From Gonatopus flavifemur (lineage: Eukaryota; Arthropoda; Insecta; Hymenoptera; Dryinidae), in the NCBI GenBank assembly GCA_018340375.1, contig JAFFJZ010000001.1, positions 18,804,001-18,868,000 on the forward strand: 64,000 nucleotides of DNA, in the 5' to 3' direction. Position 1 is the first letter of the stretch. Each line of letters begins with the position of its first letter. The notes under the pieces were generated by a model. It was not told where the DNA came from and did not search any database. It was given only the letters and a program-made list of their open reading frames with translations. Both the position numbers and the translations under genes were made by a program. Of this stretch, positions 38,728-50,040 are shown in pieces.

Positions 38728-40677
38728 AATACAAAAACTTTTGTTTGCCTTCTTACACATATTATATCATATAATATTATATTGTAGAGATATTTTATGT
38801 ATTTTGTGTACAAACGATAAATTCAACTGCTTTTGACATACAATTTAGCTCAAAACTCGATAATTATATAAAAATGATTTTTTCTTCTACAAAACATTGT
38901 ACAAAATTCTTTTTCGATACGAAATGACATTTGAATTATATATAAATCCCTGCATTGGATGCAATTGTTACGCAATTATACAAAAATTCACATGAAGAGA
39001 TACTTTTTTTGACCCATAACCATCAAATATCAAAAGAGAATTCGTAACGAATGGAATATCAAATCAAGAGTTCTCTATACCGCATGATATATTTCAAAAA
39101 TTGAAAAAAAAAGCCTATCGTGGTCTAATTTTCTACAATTTATCGAGAATCTTTCAAAAAACATGAATCGTCAATTAACCGAATCTTTCAATTTTTTGAA
39201 CCAGGAAGTTCATATAATCTCAGGAAAACCGGCTGTGAAAGGTTAAACGCTTCGCTGATGTAATCGTCATATGTAATCAACTTAATGTACTGGTTGTACA
39301 TTATTTTGTGGATATGTGCATATTTAATACACAATGTCCACTTCAGAATGAACCTAATTAATCGTGTCTGATTATTGTTCTGGTAAAATCCAGATAGCAT
39401 AATTTTCAGGGACTTTGATGTGTGATTTTTGAAATATTCAAAATATAATTTCCTTCGCATCAAATGCAATTTGTATTCTTTCGTGAACTTTTACCAACGA
39501 ATCTCATCTGCAATGATATATTATTTGAAACCCATGTCGTCATCATTGTCATAATAAACCTCAACTATATAACGTGTTCATGCTGCGATCTATCATTTCA
39601 GCTGCTGCAACAATGCAGTATTATCACTATAATTTGTTCTAATGTGGATCATAATGTTACTAAGAAAAGATTTTTTAATCGTTTCAACGAAATCATGTCC
39701 TCTCTCTTCGCATTTAACTCGTCACTGACCACAATGAAAATATAAATATCTCAATAAGATTTCACTTGATCGTACAATACGCAAGAACAATGAAAGTATG
39801 AGTAAGTTTAATCGAGCCAAGGGTACGACCAGATGGATACGATGATGTACAACTTTTATTCAAGAAGAAGGAAGTATAATCTCAAGTGTAGAAGATTTAA
39901 TTATAAAGAAGGGATAATTAGAATTTCGTCTAGATTTTCTACCAACAGGTTTGGTTAATTACCCGCGACAGGTGTTTTTTCCTCATCTTCATGCACGTTT
40001 AATTTATTTGCATAAGAATTTATTATTAACTGCTCTATTTCGATAATATCTGGCTATTTGTGCATCTTTAAAATAATTCATGTTTTTCTAAGAATATTAC
40101 ACGAATTCCAAACCATTCCTAACCCGAGATTGACAACTCGAATAACAATTTTGAGGAATTCTTACTAAATATCTCACGAAATATTTCAAAGCATTCTAAA
40201 GGACGTCTGTAACTGTTTCAAAATCTATTGGTATCTATATAATAAGAATTCTTTTGGAATACTATAAATTGATTCGAAAGAACGATTCAAAACTGTTGAG
40301 TGGGAACATTAGGAATTTAATGTGGGATATACAGTATCATTCGAACGGTTGTTGCCTTGCGTTGAATAAAGAAGCTGAGTGTTAACACTCAACACAAATA
40401 TCGCAGTAATATTACTGTAATATTGCTGGGTAGGTTCTTATTGCGGGTTCTTACTGCAACTTTGATATTTAGCAACATTACATTTAGGGCTCAGTTTTTG
40501 AGATATAAATATTTGTAGATACCTCAAAAACGCTGAGATTCGCACCTTCGGACTCAACCCCGTACAGTACCGGACATTTTTACGTTGCATCTACGTTGAC
40601 TCCACATGGAATCTTCGTTCATCCACGTTCTATCCACGTCCACCATCTATCCACGTAGAGTCCACGGAGATGCAACG

Positions 40678-41044
40678 CCCGGGAAAAAATGATCAGATCT
40701 GACCAGATCTAACTTTTGGTCAGATCTAAACAGATCTATTAAGATCTGAAAAACTGCGATTTTGGCTTGTGTTTGTCACAATATATGTGCAAAATCAAAT
40801 TCATATACAGACAGATATCACAAAATTTCTGACAATTGAACCACCAATTGCTCATTAAGATTTAATCTGATATTCAATTCAGATCTAACAAGATCTACTC
40901 AGATCTAACCAGATGTGCCAAGATCTGATCAAATCTGCTGAGATCTGAACAGATCTAATCTGATCTTTTGAACCAGATCTGACCAAAAATCAGATCTACT
41001 CAGATCTATTTAGATCTGAATAGATCTAATGATTTTTTCCTGGG
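40678..41044. mobile_element. AGATCT-packed MITE
   Basis: Ends CCCGGGAAAAAATGATCAG and ATGATTTTTTCCTGGG. Between them 16 AGATCT hexamers occur in 367 bp, most in the form (C/T)AGATCT(A/G). The flanks CG/TG are an imperfect duplication. Confidence 0.75.
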
Positions 41045-41236
41045 TGTAGAAATCGGTGGATGTGTGGTTGGGGATATTACCATAGTAATATATCAGTAGT
41101 AGTATATTACCATAGTAGTAGTGGTATCTTCTGAGTTGGAAACGACGGATTTTCAAAATCCGTCAAACGTTCCGAATATAATCATGATTCGTCTTCTGGA
41201 AATTTTGCCGCTTTAGTTCGATTCGATTTAAGGGGT

Positions 41237-41488
41237 ACTCTCTAAATCTGAAAGAGTGAAGAATCACGTGTTTCACTCCACTAAGTCTCAGAAGTGAGCC
41301 AGTTCGCTTCGAGTGAACCCTCACTCTTTAAGAGTGAAAAATTGACTCTAGAATTTGAGTGGCTGTGAGTTTCTAAGCTCAAACCTTAGAATATCACTTG
41401 AAAAGAATGGAAATTTTACTAAAAATTTCGACGGTCTCACTTTTGGCTGGCTAAGGAGTGAAATCTCACTCTAAAAATTTTAGAGAGT
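41237..41488. mobile_element. GAGTGA-rich MITE
   Basis: Ends are ACTCTCTAAA and TTTTAGAGAGT, with AGAGTGA and TCACTC half-sites throughout. It belongs to the same family as 19545-19838. Confidence 0.6.
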
Positions 41489-41767
41489 AATATCACCTTG
41501 CCTTAGTAAGAATGGAAATTGGAATAAAGCGCAGACGAAAAGTATGGTGGAGCGTAAAAGAAACTTTAATGAAAAGTGAACAAAAATCAAATAGAACGGA
41601 TTCGAAGATTTAAATTGAGGCGAAGTTCGGAACAAACGAAGCGTATGAAAATCAACGCTCCGTGAAAAGTATGAACAACATAAGGGGACACAAATTTTAA
41701 CAACTTGGCGAGATTCGAACCCATAATTTTCATCATTGCAATCCAGCATTTTGACTATTCAGCCATG
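41489..41767 (-). mobile_element. SINE-like element with tRNA-like head
   Basis: On the minus strand TGGCTGAATAG (A box, 41755-41765) and GGTTCGAATCT (B box, 41711-41721) are 44 nt apart. They are followed by a tail with ATACGCTTCGTTTG and TTCATTAAAG that resembles the tail at 44790-44930. MITEs abut both ends. The head lacks a good acceptor stem. Confidence 0.5.
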
Positions 41768-41998
41768 CACTGAGAATCCAATTTTTTAGATTGAAAGAAA
41801 ATTTTCTTCGCCCTCATTCTTATGAATATTTATTATGTATTTGACACAAATATATTCCTTCTTGGACTCGAAGAATATAATGTCAATTCGATGAAAAATT
41901 TTCTCATTGGAATGAACTATCTTTTCCAGTGGAAACAAGATTTATCAGAATGAAGGCAAAGAAATTTTCTTCAAATCTAAGAAATCGGGTTCTCAGTG
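41768..41998. mobile_element. CACTGAGAATCC MITE
   Basis: Ends CACTGAGAATCCAATTTTTT and GAAATCGGGTTCTCAGTG are flanked by TG. Related sequence without clear ends lies at about 21395-21590. Confidence 0.75.
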
Positions 41999-42346
41999 TG
42001 GGATGCTATGATTCCTGACAGTTTAAAACCGATACTCAAAGTCTGTATGAAATGATTCGCATTACCTTCCATGGAACGTAACAGTACTCTTCCCAAAACG
42101 GCGTTGAAGGTTTATAAAGCGTGGTGGTAAGGTATAATTTCAGTAATCTACAACAAGCAATTATTATACGCTTCAGCGAGAGAAGATTGGAACCATTCGA
42201 CATTTCTTGTATATTTTATTTTCACCAGGGTGTGGCAAAAGGATTTTTTTCCATTTTCTAAGACCTACCACAAACGATATAAACATTTTTAGAATATGGG
42301 ATTTTGTGCACATGAACGAAACTCGTCTCTTAGTACCAGAAACACA

Positions 42347-42507
42347 CACCGAGAGAAAAAATTTCTGGAAACAATAAAATATTTAGTTGAATATTCGCCA
42401 TAAAATACTTGATTGATTTGAATAAACTTTCATTGACTCGATTGAATATTTATATTCGATCAAACAACTATATGCTATGAAATATTTCATCAATGGAAAC
42501 AGTTATT
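42347..42507. mobile_element. Truncated relative of the 12998-13747 MITE
   Basis: It begins CACCGAGAGAAAAAATTTC and continues through the ATTTAGTTGAATATTCGCC arm to GAAATATTTCATCAATGG. The right arm is missing. It shows the empty site for the 13033-13522 insertion. Confidence 0.7.
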
Positions 42508-42925
42508 CAACCCCAGGACACCACACTACCTAAATGGAACAAAAACGCCACACTGGGATTCCACATACCCCATTTTTCGCATCACCGTTATTATCTTGAT
42601 TTTCATCGTTGGGACATGCGTTTTTTTTAATTATGCGTGGAAATGCTCAATAAAACAAATATCAAGCCTTCATAGCAAAAAATACAATTGAACACAAAAC
42701 AGATGAACAGAAGGAACGTTAAGAACTTCAAAACTTCTCATGCGTGTGTGCCAGCTTAATTGAGACGGTTGATTGTCTAAAAACTTATCATGAAATACTA
42801 CGGTAATAATTGGGATGCGAAGATTTCATGTTGCCTTTAGATTTCAAATTTTCAATAATAATGTAGAATTTTTGACTGGGGTTAAACAAACCCCAAGACT
42901 ACAAACTATATGTACTGCTTGACAT

Positions 42926-43044
42926 CCCGACTAGAAATTCAATCGGTTTAACCCGATGTTTCATTAGGACCTTATCAGGACCTGGCCGGGTCCTAATCAG
43001 AGGCCGGGTTAACCCGATCAGATGTGACTGAATTTCCAGTCGGG
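42926..43044. mobile_element. CCCGACT foldback, 119 bp
   Basis: Ends CCCGACTAGAAATTCA and TGAATTTCCAGTCGGG are flanked by AT. The interior carries GGTTTAACCCG, GGACCT and CCGGGTTAACC complements. Confidence 0.75.
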
Positions 43045-43164
43045 ATCATGTACACGAATAACATCGGAATGGACCGTTACTCCTTCTACACACTCCTCCC
43101 TCCTAATGCGAGCAATACACAGACCGCTCCATCAAAACTGCTTGAGAAATATCTTTCCGAACAT

Positions 43165-43705
43165 CATCTGGGGTGTGCTACACCCCAGAATGGCATCCTA
43201 GAGTAAAATATTTTCCGCCCGCTCGCAGCGGGATGAAAGTACTTTCTACCCGATTGCAGCGGCAGGAAAATACCAACTATCTCCCAGTTCTGAAATATGT
43301 AAATGAATATTTTATATGCAATTTAACAGATAATTTGCACTTTCCTTGCAGTTGTGGGAAATAGTATATTACGCACCTAGGACAGTAAAATAAGAAATGT
43401 CCCAGATCACATGTAATTGTCGGCCGAGGCTGACAAACATGTGATCTGAGCATTTCTTTTTTACTGCCCGAGGTATGTATACTATTTTTCTCCCCGACGG
43501 AGCCGGAAAGTGACAACTTCGTTTTGGCCAGCGGGTAGGAAGTTGCCACTTTCCGCCCGGAGGGGAGAAAAAGTATTATGTTTACCTCGGGGAAAAGTGG
43601 GAAACTTCCGACGAGTGTGAAGTTTTTCTCCCCGAGCCGAAGGCGACTTTCCCGCCTTGATAAACAATGTACCATTGTTGTTCCCGGAAATTTTTTCTCT
43701 CAGTG
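43165..43705. repeat. GC-rich block of nested palindromes
   Basis: It holds a palindrome CTGGGGTGTG/CACACCCCAG-like at 43168-43188, inverted CAGATCACATGTAATTG/GACAAACATGTGATCTG at about 43404-43448, and an inverted pair around GGAAAGTGACAACTTC near 43503-43560. It ends in CTCTCAGTG. It is probably several nested elements; the outer left end was not found. Confidence 0.5.
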
Positions 43706-44009
43706 CATCTTATTATATTTTTACACGGAGAAAAATGATGTTTTAAATATTACTACATTTCGTACTAAAGTAATGCTATAAGTGAAATAGTATAATGTTT
43801 ACAACTGAATGTAGTGAAAATTCATGCTGTATGATATGAATTTGCGTCAAATCGAAAGATGAGCGTAGAACAGAAAGCAAAAACTTTCTTGAAATGTAGT
43901 TAAAAATGAAGAGAACGTCGTGAGATTTTTGCAAAAAATGGATTGCGAAGGAAATCGCGTTACATCGATCGAAAAGTATCCCTGCGAAGGGTCAAATCAA
44001 GATTTGAAG

Positions 44010-44640
44010 CGCATTGGGTGTCAAAATCGCTCGTATCCCGCATCAATGGAAGCTCGACGAGCCCGAGAAGAGGAAAGTTTTAATCAAAACCAAGTGTATG
44101 AGAAAGTTAAAAGCCTATTTTATGATCCTGGAATCCCTGCTAAAAATGCCAGGTGGAACCGGACAGAAAATTATTGTCAGCCTTTGAACGGTTTCTTTCC
44201 CAGTTAATCCAGGCAAACACTGATAAACTTTCTGCCCGGTTTGGTCCGAAATTACCAACGCGGAATATCCTGTCAAAAACTGACAGAAATTTTTTGGGAC
44301 AGTCCTGTTTAGAATTCACAGATTGTGATGTCCAGTCAAAAACTGACGTCAATTTTCTTGCCAGGTTTTGACAGGATGTAATAACTTAGTGATGCCGGAC
44401 CAAATCGGGTAGAAAATTTGTCAGTTTTTACCTGGATTGCCTGGGAAAGAAATCGTTCAAGACCTGACAACAACTTTCCGTCCAGTTCTGCTTGGCATTT
44501 TTAGCAGGGATCGCAGGTTAAATTGTAAGTTTCTTAATTCGAAAAGTCCTTACATTTTATTCGTTTTTTTTTGTAGTGTAAACTTTCGTTTTTTTACGTT
44601 TTCTCACGAAGTGCATTCTGTCAATTTGCGTAGAAGACTG
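44010..44640 (+). pseudogene. Coding-like fragment, copy 2, split by a MITE
   Basis: GVKIARIPHQWKLDEPEKRK (from about 44016) aligns by eye with copy 1 at 31390. A MITE (44135-44509) interrupts it. Then ATTGTAAGTTTCTTAATTCG and a GTTTTTTTTTGTAG acceptor-like site follow, as in copy 1. A different frame is also open from 43893 to the MITE. Confidence 0.35.
44135..44509. mobile_element. CCCTGCTAAAAATGCC MITE
   Basis: Ends CCCTGCTAAAAATGCCA and TTGGCATTTTTAGCAGGG are flanked by AT. CTGACAGAAA/TCAGTTTTT and GGACAG motifs lie inside. It interrupts the coding-like copy at 44010-44640. Confidence 0.8.
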
Positions 44641-44641
44641 C

Positions 44642-44790
44642 CCTCGTAAAAAAACCGGATAGGGAACCGGATGAAACCCGAATGATAATCCGACTTGACT
44701 TGAAATTTCCGGGATTCCATCCGGGTATATCCGGTTTGTGCGGTGATTCTTTATCCGGTTCCATGCGGATCCTATCCAGGTTCCAATACT
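44642..44790. mobile_element. Half copy of the CCGGAT CCCTG MITE
   Basis: CCCTCGTAAAAAAACCGGATA at the left and GGATTCCATCCGGG inside match 30523-31227 up to CAATACTAGATATT, after which the SINE-like sequence begins. Confidence 0.6.
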
Positions 44791-45010
44791 AGATATTGTA
44801 ACAAAAATGTTAATGAAAAGTATAAAGAGCTCGAATGGAAAGGATACAAAGAGTGTGCGAAGCGGGAGTTGAAACAAAAGAAGCGTATAAAATTTAAGAC
44901 ATGCAATTTAAAAAATTGAACCCCATAGCGAGGATGGAACTGGGGACTTTTACAATGATAGCGGAGAGTCTTTTCCACTTGGCCATTGATCGTCATTGGG
45001 ATCGATCGCA
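44790..45010 (-). mobile_element. SINE-like element with Ser/Leu-tRNA-like head
   Basis: On the minus strand a perfect A box TGGCCAAGTGG (44975-44985) and a B-box-like AGTTCCATCC (44932-44941) are 44 nt apart. They are followed by a tail with ATACGCTTCTTTTGTTTCAA shared with 41489-41767. Confidence 0.5.
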
Positions 45011-45349
45011 TAAAGATATTATTTGAAATCAGAATAGGTATGATTCGCATACGTTTAATATAACTCACTATTACTTCACATGAAGAGTGTGTGAAACGGG
45101 ATCAAAAGCTTATGAAGCGTATATGGAACGTATGATTTCATTACTTCACAGTGAGGGGGCATTGAACGTTTCATGAAGAGGGAATTGAAACATTTTTCGC
45201 TTTGTATACGCTTCCTCCGCGCTTTGTGTATACGCTTCATTTTCACCAGGGATAGAAGTCAGTAGGACGTTTATACACACACTGTAGAGAATATGGGGAA
45301 TTTTTCTTCCGTTCAATGATGGATTTCGTCCCTCAATTCAAGCAAGAAT

Positions 45350-45362
45350 CCCCCCCCCCCCC
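45350..45362. repeat. Poly-C run of 13
   Basis: A single-base run of 13 C. It is notable in an AT-rich window and prone to length error. Confidence 0.8.
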
Positions 45363-45475
45363 ACTTTTGTTCGATTCCTTTGAAGATGGAGAAAAATTTC
45401 AGTGAGCCACGATAAGCTTTCTATCCATGAAGAAACTCTGTTACCATCATATTTGGTTCAGTATCAGACCCATTA

Positions 45476-45999
45476 TCCCACCAAACACAGTTTGTCACCG
45501 TATCATCGGTGGAATGTAATTTCAAAATCACATGCAATGTAACCTGCTTGTTGCATGCAATGGACAGGTAACTTGTAATTTCACACTCAAGAAAAGTCGT
45601 CGCTACGTCACTATAACAAAACATTTTTTGTGTTGGTTACATGGCGGTTACATGCAATTGTGATGACCTTTCTATTTTGGAAAATATGCATCGTAGACAC
45701 TTTTTGACCTTATATTCGAGGTCACCCGTATATATATACATATATATATATGTGTGTGTTCAACCTCAAAACTGGCGTGAAAAAAATATATCGGGTTCAA
45801 TAGTATAACTTATAACAGATCGATGAAACCACGATGTTGCTAAAATGAAACATGTCATATTGTGGTTACATTGTAGCAACTTTTGATGAGTGTGAAATTA
45901 CAAGTTACCAGCCTATTGCATGTAACGAACAGGTGATATTGCGTGTGATCTTAAGTTACATTGTAGTTATGATACAGTAACAAATTGTGTTTGGTGGGA
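45476..45999. mobile_element. TA-flanked MITE, TCCCACCAAACACAG
   Basis: Ends TCCCACCAAACACAGTTTG and AAATTGTGTTTGGTGGGA are flanked by TA. The right part (GTGTGTTCAACCTCAAAACT, then AACCACGATGTTGCT) recurs at 57945-58095 next to mariner B. It contains a TATATACA microsatellite. Confidence 0.8.
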
Positions 46000-47025
46000 T
46001 AGTCTCTCGTGTATTCTATGTACATTGATGAAACATTCAAGACCCTCTTCCCGAGAAAAAAGATTAAATCTAACGAGATTAATGGAGATCTCTTGAGGTA
46101 TATGTAGATCTCTTCAGATCTAAATTTTGGTAAAAATCTCTAGAAATCTCTACAAATCTCCTGATATATTTAATTCCATCTCAAGATTTTCATTTTGGAA
46201 GACCTCCAAAAGATGTACGGAGATCCAAAGAGATATCTATAGAGATCTTCACAGTAGTGATGTCGATCTTCTGATCGATCTTTTTGAAGAGAAAAAGATC
46301 GATCTTTAGCCAATCCTTATGATAAATCTGATCCATCATGAATCGAATTGATCGATTCTTTTTTCATTTCAAAGTTTGTTGACGAAATTTCATTTGATCA
46401 TAGTTGTGTTTGCAACTTCCATACTCATACGGAATTGTATACAACAAATTTTTTGAAGCGAAACCCAGGAAGTTATTGAAATTTTGTCTCTTCACAGATA
46501 ATTCATAGATTCTCTGTGCCTGAAATTCCATAATATGATATTAATTTCAAAAATATAATTCTGGATTTGAGAAATTTTCTTCTGAATTTTGATACGATAT
46601 TTGTAAATTCAATAAATACTGTCTTACATTCCAAAAAAAACTTTTGAAATTTCATAAATCATATTGATTTCAAAAACTTTATTAAATTCAATATGGGAAT
46701 ATTGAATTTCACAAGGAATTTTCTATTGAATTTAGGAATTTTTCCAACAGTGTCCGAATTTGAGAATGAGATTTTGGAAAGAAAATAACAAATGAACAAA
46801 AATGAAGAAAAATTCATATAGATCAATGAATTTTAATTCTATTATATAAATATGTTAATTCACGTTTTATTTGAATGGCATGTTGGAAATAAAAAAAATT
46901 ATATATTGATATTCCAGGCCTAATTCCATTCGAGTTAACCCACTATTCAGCTCAATTTCTATTCGAGTTTGCTATCTTTAACCATTCTTTCCAAATCGAT
47001 CCTTAAAAATGCTGGAAGATCGATC

Positions 47026-47263
47026 CCCTGGTGAAAATAAAGCGTGCATTTGGAGCGTCGCATAGGAGTGTTATTACCGTCACATGAGAGTGTATTAAGA
47101 GTCAATTGGCGCAGTTGAGCGTGGATCGAGCGTGAAGAAAAGCGTTCATGCACGCTGTACTCACGCTTATATTGAAGTAAGCGTGCATTGAACGTATATT
47201 GGCCAGAATCACGTTATTGGTACGCTGTTTGAACTGTATGTGCACGCCGTTTATTCGCCAGGG
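47026..47263. mobile_element. CCCTGGTGAAAA MITE inside the 46253-49442 element
   Basis: Ends are CCCTGGTGAAAATAAA and TTTATTCGCCAGGG, flanked by TC at 47024-47025 and 47264-47265. Confidence 0.7.
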
Positions 47264-47810
47264 TCCTGCAAAATCGATCTTCTTTGTGAGTTAGGGGAAA
47301 AGTGTCCGAAAAGATCCCCTTAAGGCATACTTGAATTTTATGTACCAAGAAAAGTGTTTTTGGATCAACTTGCAATGGTTTTGCTTAGTCCAATCTTTCA
47401 ACTATACATTCCATTCTAAAAAAATAGAAAAATACATCAATCCTCTGCAATGTCTTCCATGACAAGATTTCCAAAAGTTCCATAAAGGATCATTTTGGAC
47501 ATACAGGAGGGTAAAATGATGCACTTGGGATCCCCTCAATGCATGCACAATGGATTATTAGATACAGGTCAAAGTATAGTTGAATGATGTCTCAACCCAT
47601 ACATAAAACCTTACATCAAGAGTCGTAATTTTGTATATATTGGTTATGGGAATAAGTTTCCGCCCTCTTGGAAAAAGTGTTGCTGCTGATACTATTTTTG
47701 AGTTCACTCAAATGCTATACTTGTGATTTGGAAGTGTATATGTAAGGTGTCGATTGCGGTAGATGACATTTGTTACAAGCGTAAACATCATTTTTCATCT
47801 GGTGTCAAAA

Positions 47811-49123
47811 ATGACAACGTTTGTCCCGACAAAACAGCATTTGCGGGAAGTTATGCTTCCTTATTTTATTTCGAAGAAAAGTGCCGCTGAAACGTATCGT
47901 GTACTATGCAATATTTACGGTGATCACGTTCCGTCTAATACAACTTGTGAAGAGTGGTTTCGACGATTCCAAAGTGGCGATTTTGACGTGAGTGATAAAG
48001 AACGCGGAGAGGCACCGAAAAAATTCGAAGATGTAGAACTGGGACAATTATCGAATGAAGATGCATGTCGAACCCTAGATGAGTTGTCTGAAGAGTTGGG
48101 TGTTGACAGGTCGACCGTCGGTAAACGCTTGCACAATATGGGAATGGTCCAAAAGCAGGTAATTGGGTGCCGCATCGACTAAAGGAGAAAGAGATCGAGA
48201 TACATTTGGTACCGTGCGAGATGCTTCTTGAACGGCAGAAAAGAAAGAGTTTTCTGCATCGTATTGTCCCTGGCGATGAAAAATGGATCTATTACGATAA
48301 TCCTAAGCGTCGAAAAAGTTGGGGGCTGCCAGGTGTACCAGGTCCATCGACACCGAAAACAAATATCCTCGTTTCAAAGATTATGTTGTGCATCTGGTGG
48401 GATCAGAAAGGTGTCATTTATTATGATTCTCTTAAACCGTCAGAAACAATCACTGGCGATCGTTACAGACTACAGCTAATACGTTTGAATCAAGCTCTAA
48501 AAGAAAAACGAGAGGATGGGACGGTAGACATGATAAACTTATCTTGCCGCATGATAATGCTAGGTCACTTGTTGCTCAACCTGTTAAAAAATATTTGGAA
48601 GGAGTGAATTGAGAAATTTTGCCCCACCCATCGCATTCCCCAGACATTGCGCCTTCGGATTATCATCTATTTCGATCTTCGATCTGTGCAATCACCCCCC
48701 TGTCCAAAAAGTCCCATAGATTCCCATGGATTCCCATAGGTACTGTGGCAATAACCGCATAGAAACCGATAAGCTATTTTATTCCTATCAGAATTAATCA
48801 GGTTTTGCCGATCATGATGATAGAAACCCATGGAACATCAGATTCCACTTAGAATCTCATAGAAACCCTTGGGTCCTGTGACAATAACCGCACAGAAACC
48901 GATAGGATATCATTGGTTCCATTAGGATTTCGCCTATCGGTTTCTATTGGTTTTTTCGCACAGGGCCCTTACTTGAGAGCGGTTCACTTCTTACGAAAGT
49001 GTCGAAAAATGGCTCAATGAATGGATCGAGTCAAAAGAACCTGCTTTTTTTCTCCGAGGAATCCGTATGCTGCCCGAAAGATGGGCAAAAGTGGTCGCTT
49101 CCAATGGTGCATACTTTGAATAA
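47811..49123 (+). pseudogene. Mariner transposase, decayed (copy A)
   Basis: The transposase starts MTTFVPTKQHLREV and keeps the EWFRRFQSGDFDV and helix-turn-helix regions. A missing G near 48158 shifts frame just before the linker (W-V-P-H-R-L). The first catalytic Asp is in PGDEKW. A second shift near 48515-48530 moves HDNAR (second Asp) into another frame, a TGA replaces Trp after LEGVN, and a 268-bp MITE interrupts the region after SPDIAPSDYHLF (third Asp). The C-terminus LPERWAKVVASNGAYFE survives to TAA at 49121. It cannot encode an active enzyme. Confidence 0.9.
48698..48965. mobile_element. CCCTGTCC MITE inside mariner A
   Basis: Ends are CCCTGTCCAAAAAG and a degenerate TTTTTTCGCACAGGG, flanked by CC on both sides. 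It shares the AACCGATAGG interior with the copy at 3464-3709. It is the youngest layer of this nest. Confidence 0.75.
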
Positions 49124-50040
49124 CATTATGTAATAATTCATTGTTTGAATAAGAATCGACTTTGCTTGAAAAAGGGCGGAAACTTATTCCCATACCCAAT
49201 ATATTTTCTAGAATAATATCACGTTGACTTATGACCGCAAAGGTTACAAAATCAGCTATAGGACATCATGAAGAACAAGTTTGTGAAAAATTTGGATAGA
49301 TAGCGTTTAGTAGGATCGTCAGAGTAACGAGGGATCATTTTGGACAAGTTTCCTCTATAGAATCGATCTATACACCCGATCCATCCAAATAGCTCTGATT
49401 CTAGGATCGATCCGATCCCCACTCAGGATCGACATCACTACTTTAGAGTTTTTTGTGAATCTCCCAATACTTTTTTGGATTCCTTACAAAATCGAAATCT
49501 TCAAAGGTAGATACGTATCAGAAATTTTCCCCAAATCTTCAAGTGTAAATAGATGTCAAAAGATTTGTCGAGATTTTTGCCAGAATTTAGATCTAAAGAG
49601 ATCTACTTGTCATCATCAATATTTCCCACCAAATCCATGAATATAATCTCTCATCTCGTAAAATCTTGGATAAGATAGAATAAAAAAGGAAAACAAAGAT
49701 CATTACCTCTACATCGCTTAACATGTAATAACCTCTCGAACCAAATAAATATGCTCGTGGAAAACGCGATCCCAATAAAATTTCCCTCATTCATGTATAC
49801 GTTGAATCGAGAAGATTCATAAATTCTCCCAAGGATTACAAGTATATCTCAATGAACATCAATGTATCCACGGCCTGAGTAAATGATACAATTATCATTG
49901 CAAAGAGCGATCCAGATTCAACGTAAAGTGCATCGGATAGACTCTTGGATCAGCACGCGTATTATAGCACGACACACGAGATTCCCGGCAAGCACCGATG
50001 GAAAGTTGGCCTGCTGCGTGTTTTCTGCAGGCAGTTGTGT

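Larger units (their letters stand above)
47640..49199 (+). mobile_element. Mariner copy A (Tc1/mariner), with nested MITE
   Basis: Terminal inverted repeats begin TTGGKTATGGGAATAAGTTT and continue CCGCCCT at both ends. TA duplications lie at 47638-47639 and 49200-49201. The copy spans 1560 bp, of which 268 bp is a later insertion (48698-48965), leaving about 1.29 kb, the usual mariner size. It is itself inserted in a larger inverted-repeat element (46253-49442). Confidence 0.9.
46253..49442. mobile_element. Inverted-repeat element split by mariner A
   Basis: Its ends are AGTAGTGATGTCGATC at 46253 and the exact complement ending at 49442, with GATCGATC-rich subterminal repeats. It contains a 238-bp MITE (47026-47263) and mariner A. 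It interrupts an AGATCT/AAATCTC-rich element whose halves lie at about 46050-46252 and 49443-49625. Confidence 0.7.
46050..49625. mobile_element. Outer AGATC-rich MITE of the four-level nest
   Basis: The left half (46095-46150: GTAGATCTCTTCAGATCTAA, then the TTGG and AAAATCTC motifs) is mirrored on the right at about 49560-49610. Everything between 46253 and 49442 is later insertion. The exact outer ends are not clear. Confidence 0.55.

Noticed and set aside
43277..43675. 132-aa minus-strand ORF over the GC-rich palindromes
   Set aside because: It is mirrored on the plus strand and lies in inverted repeats. No domain is seen.
46959..47153. 64-aa minus-strand ORF near GCGTGCA repeats
   Set aside because: It falls across the 47026-47263 MITE and its host element and has no protein-like features.
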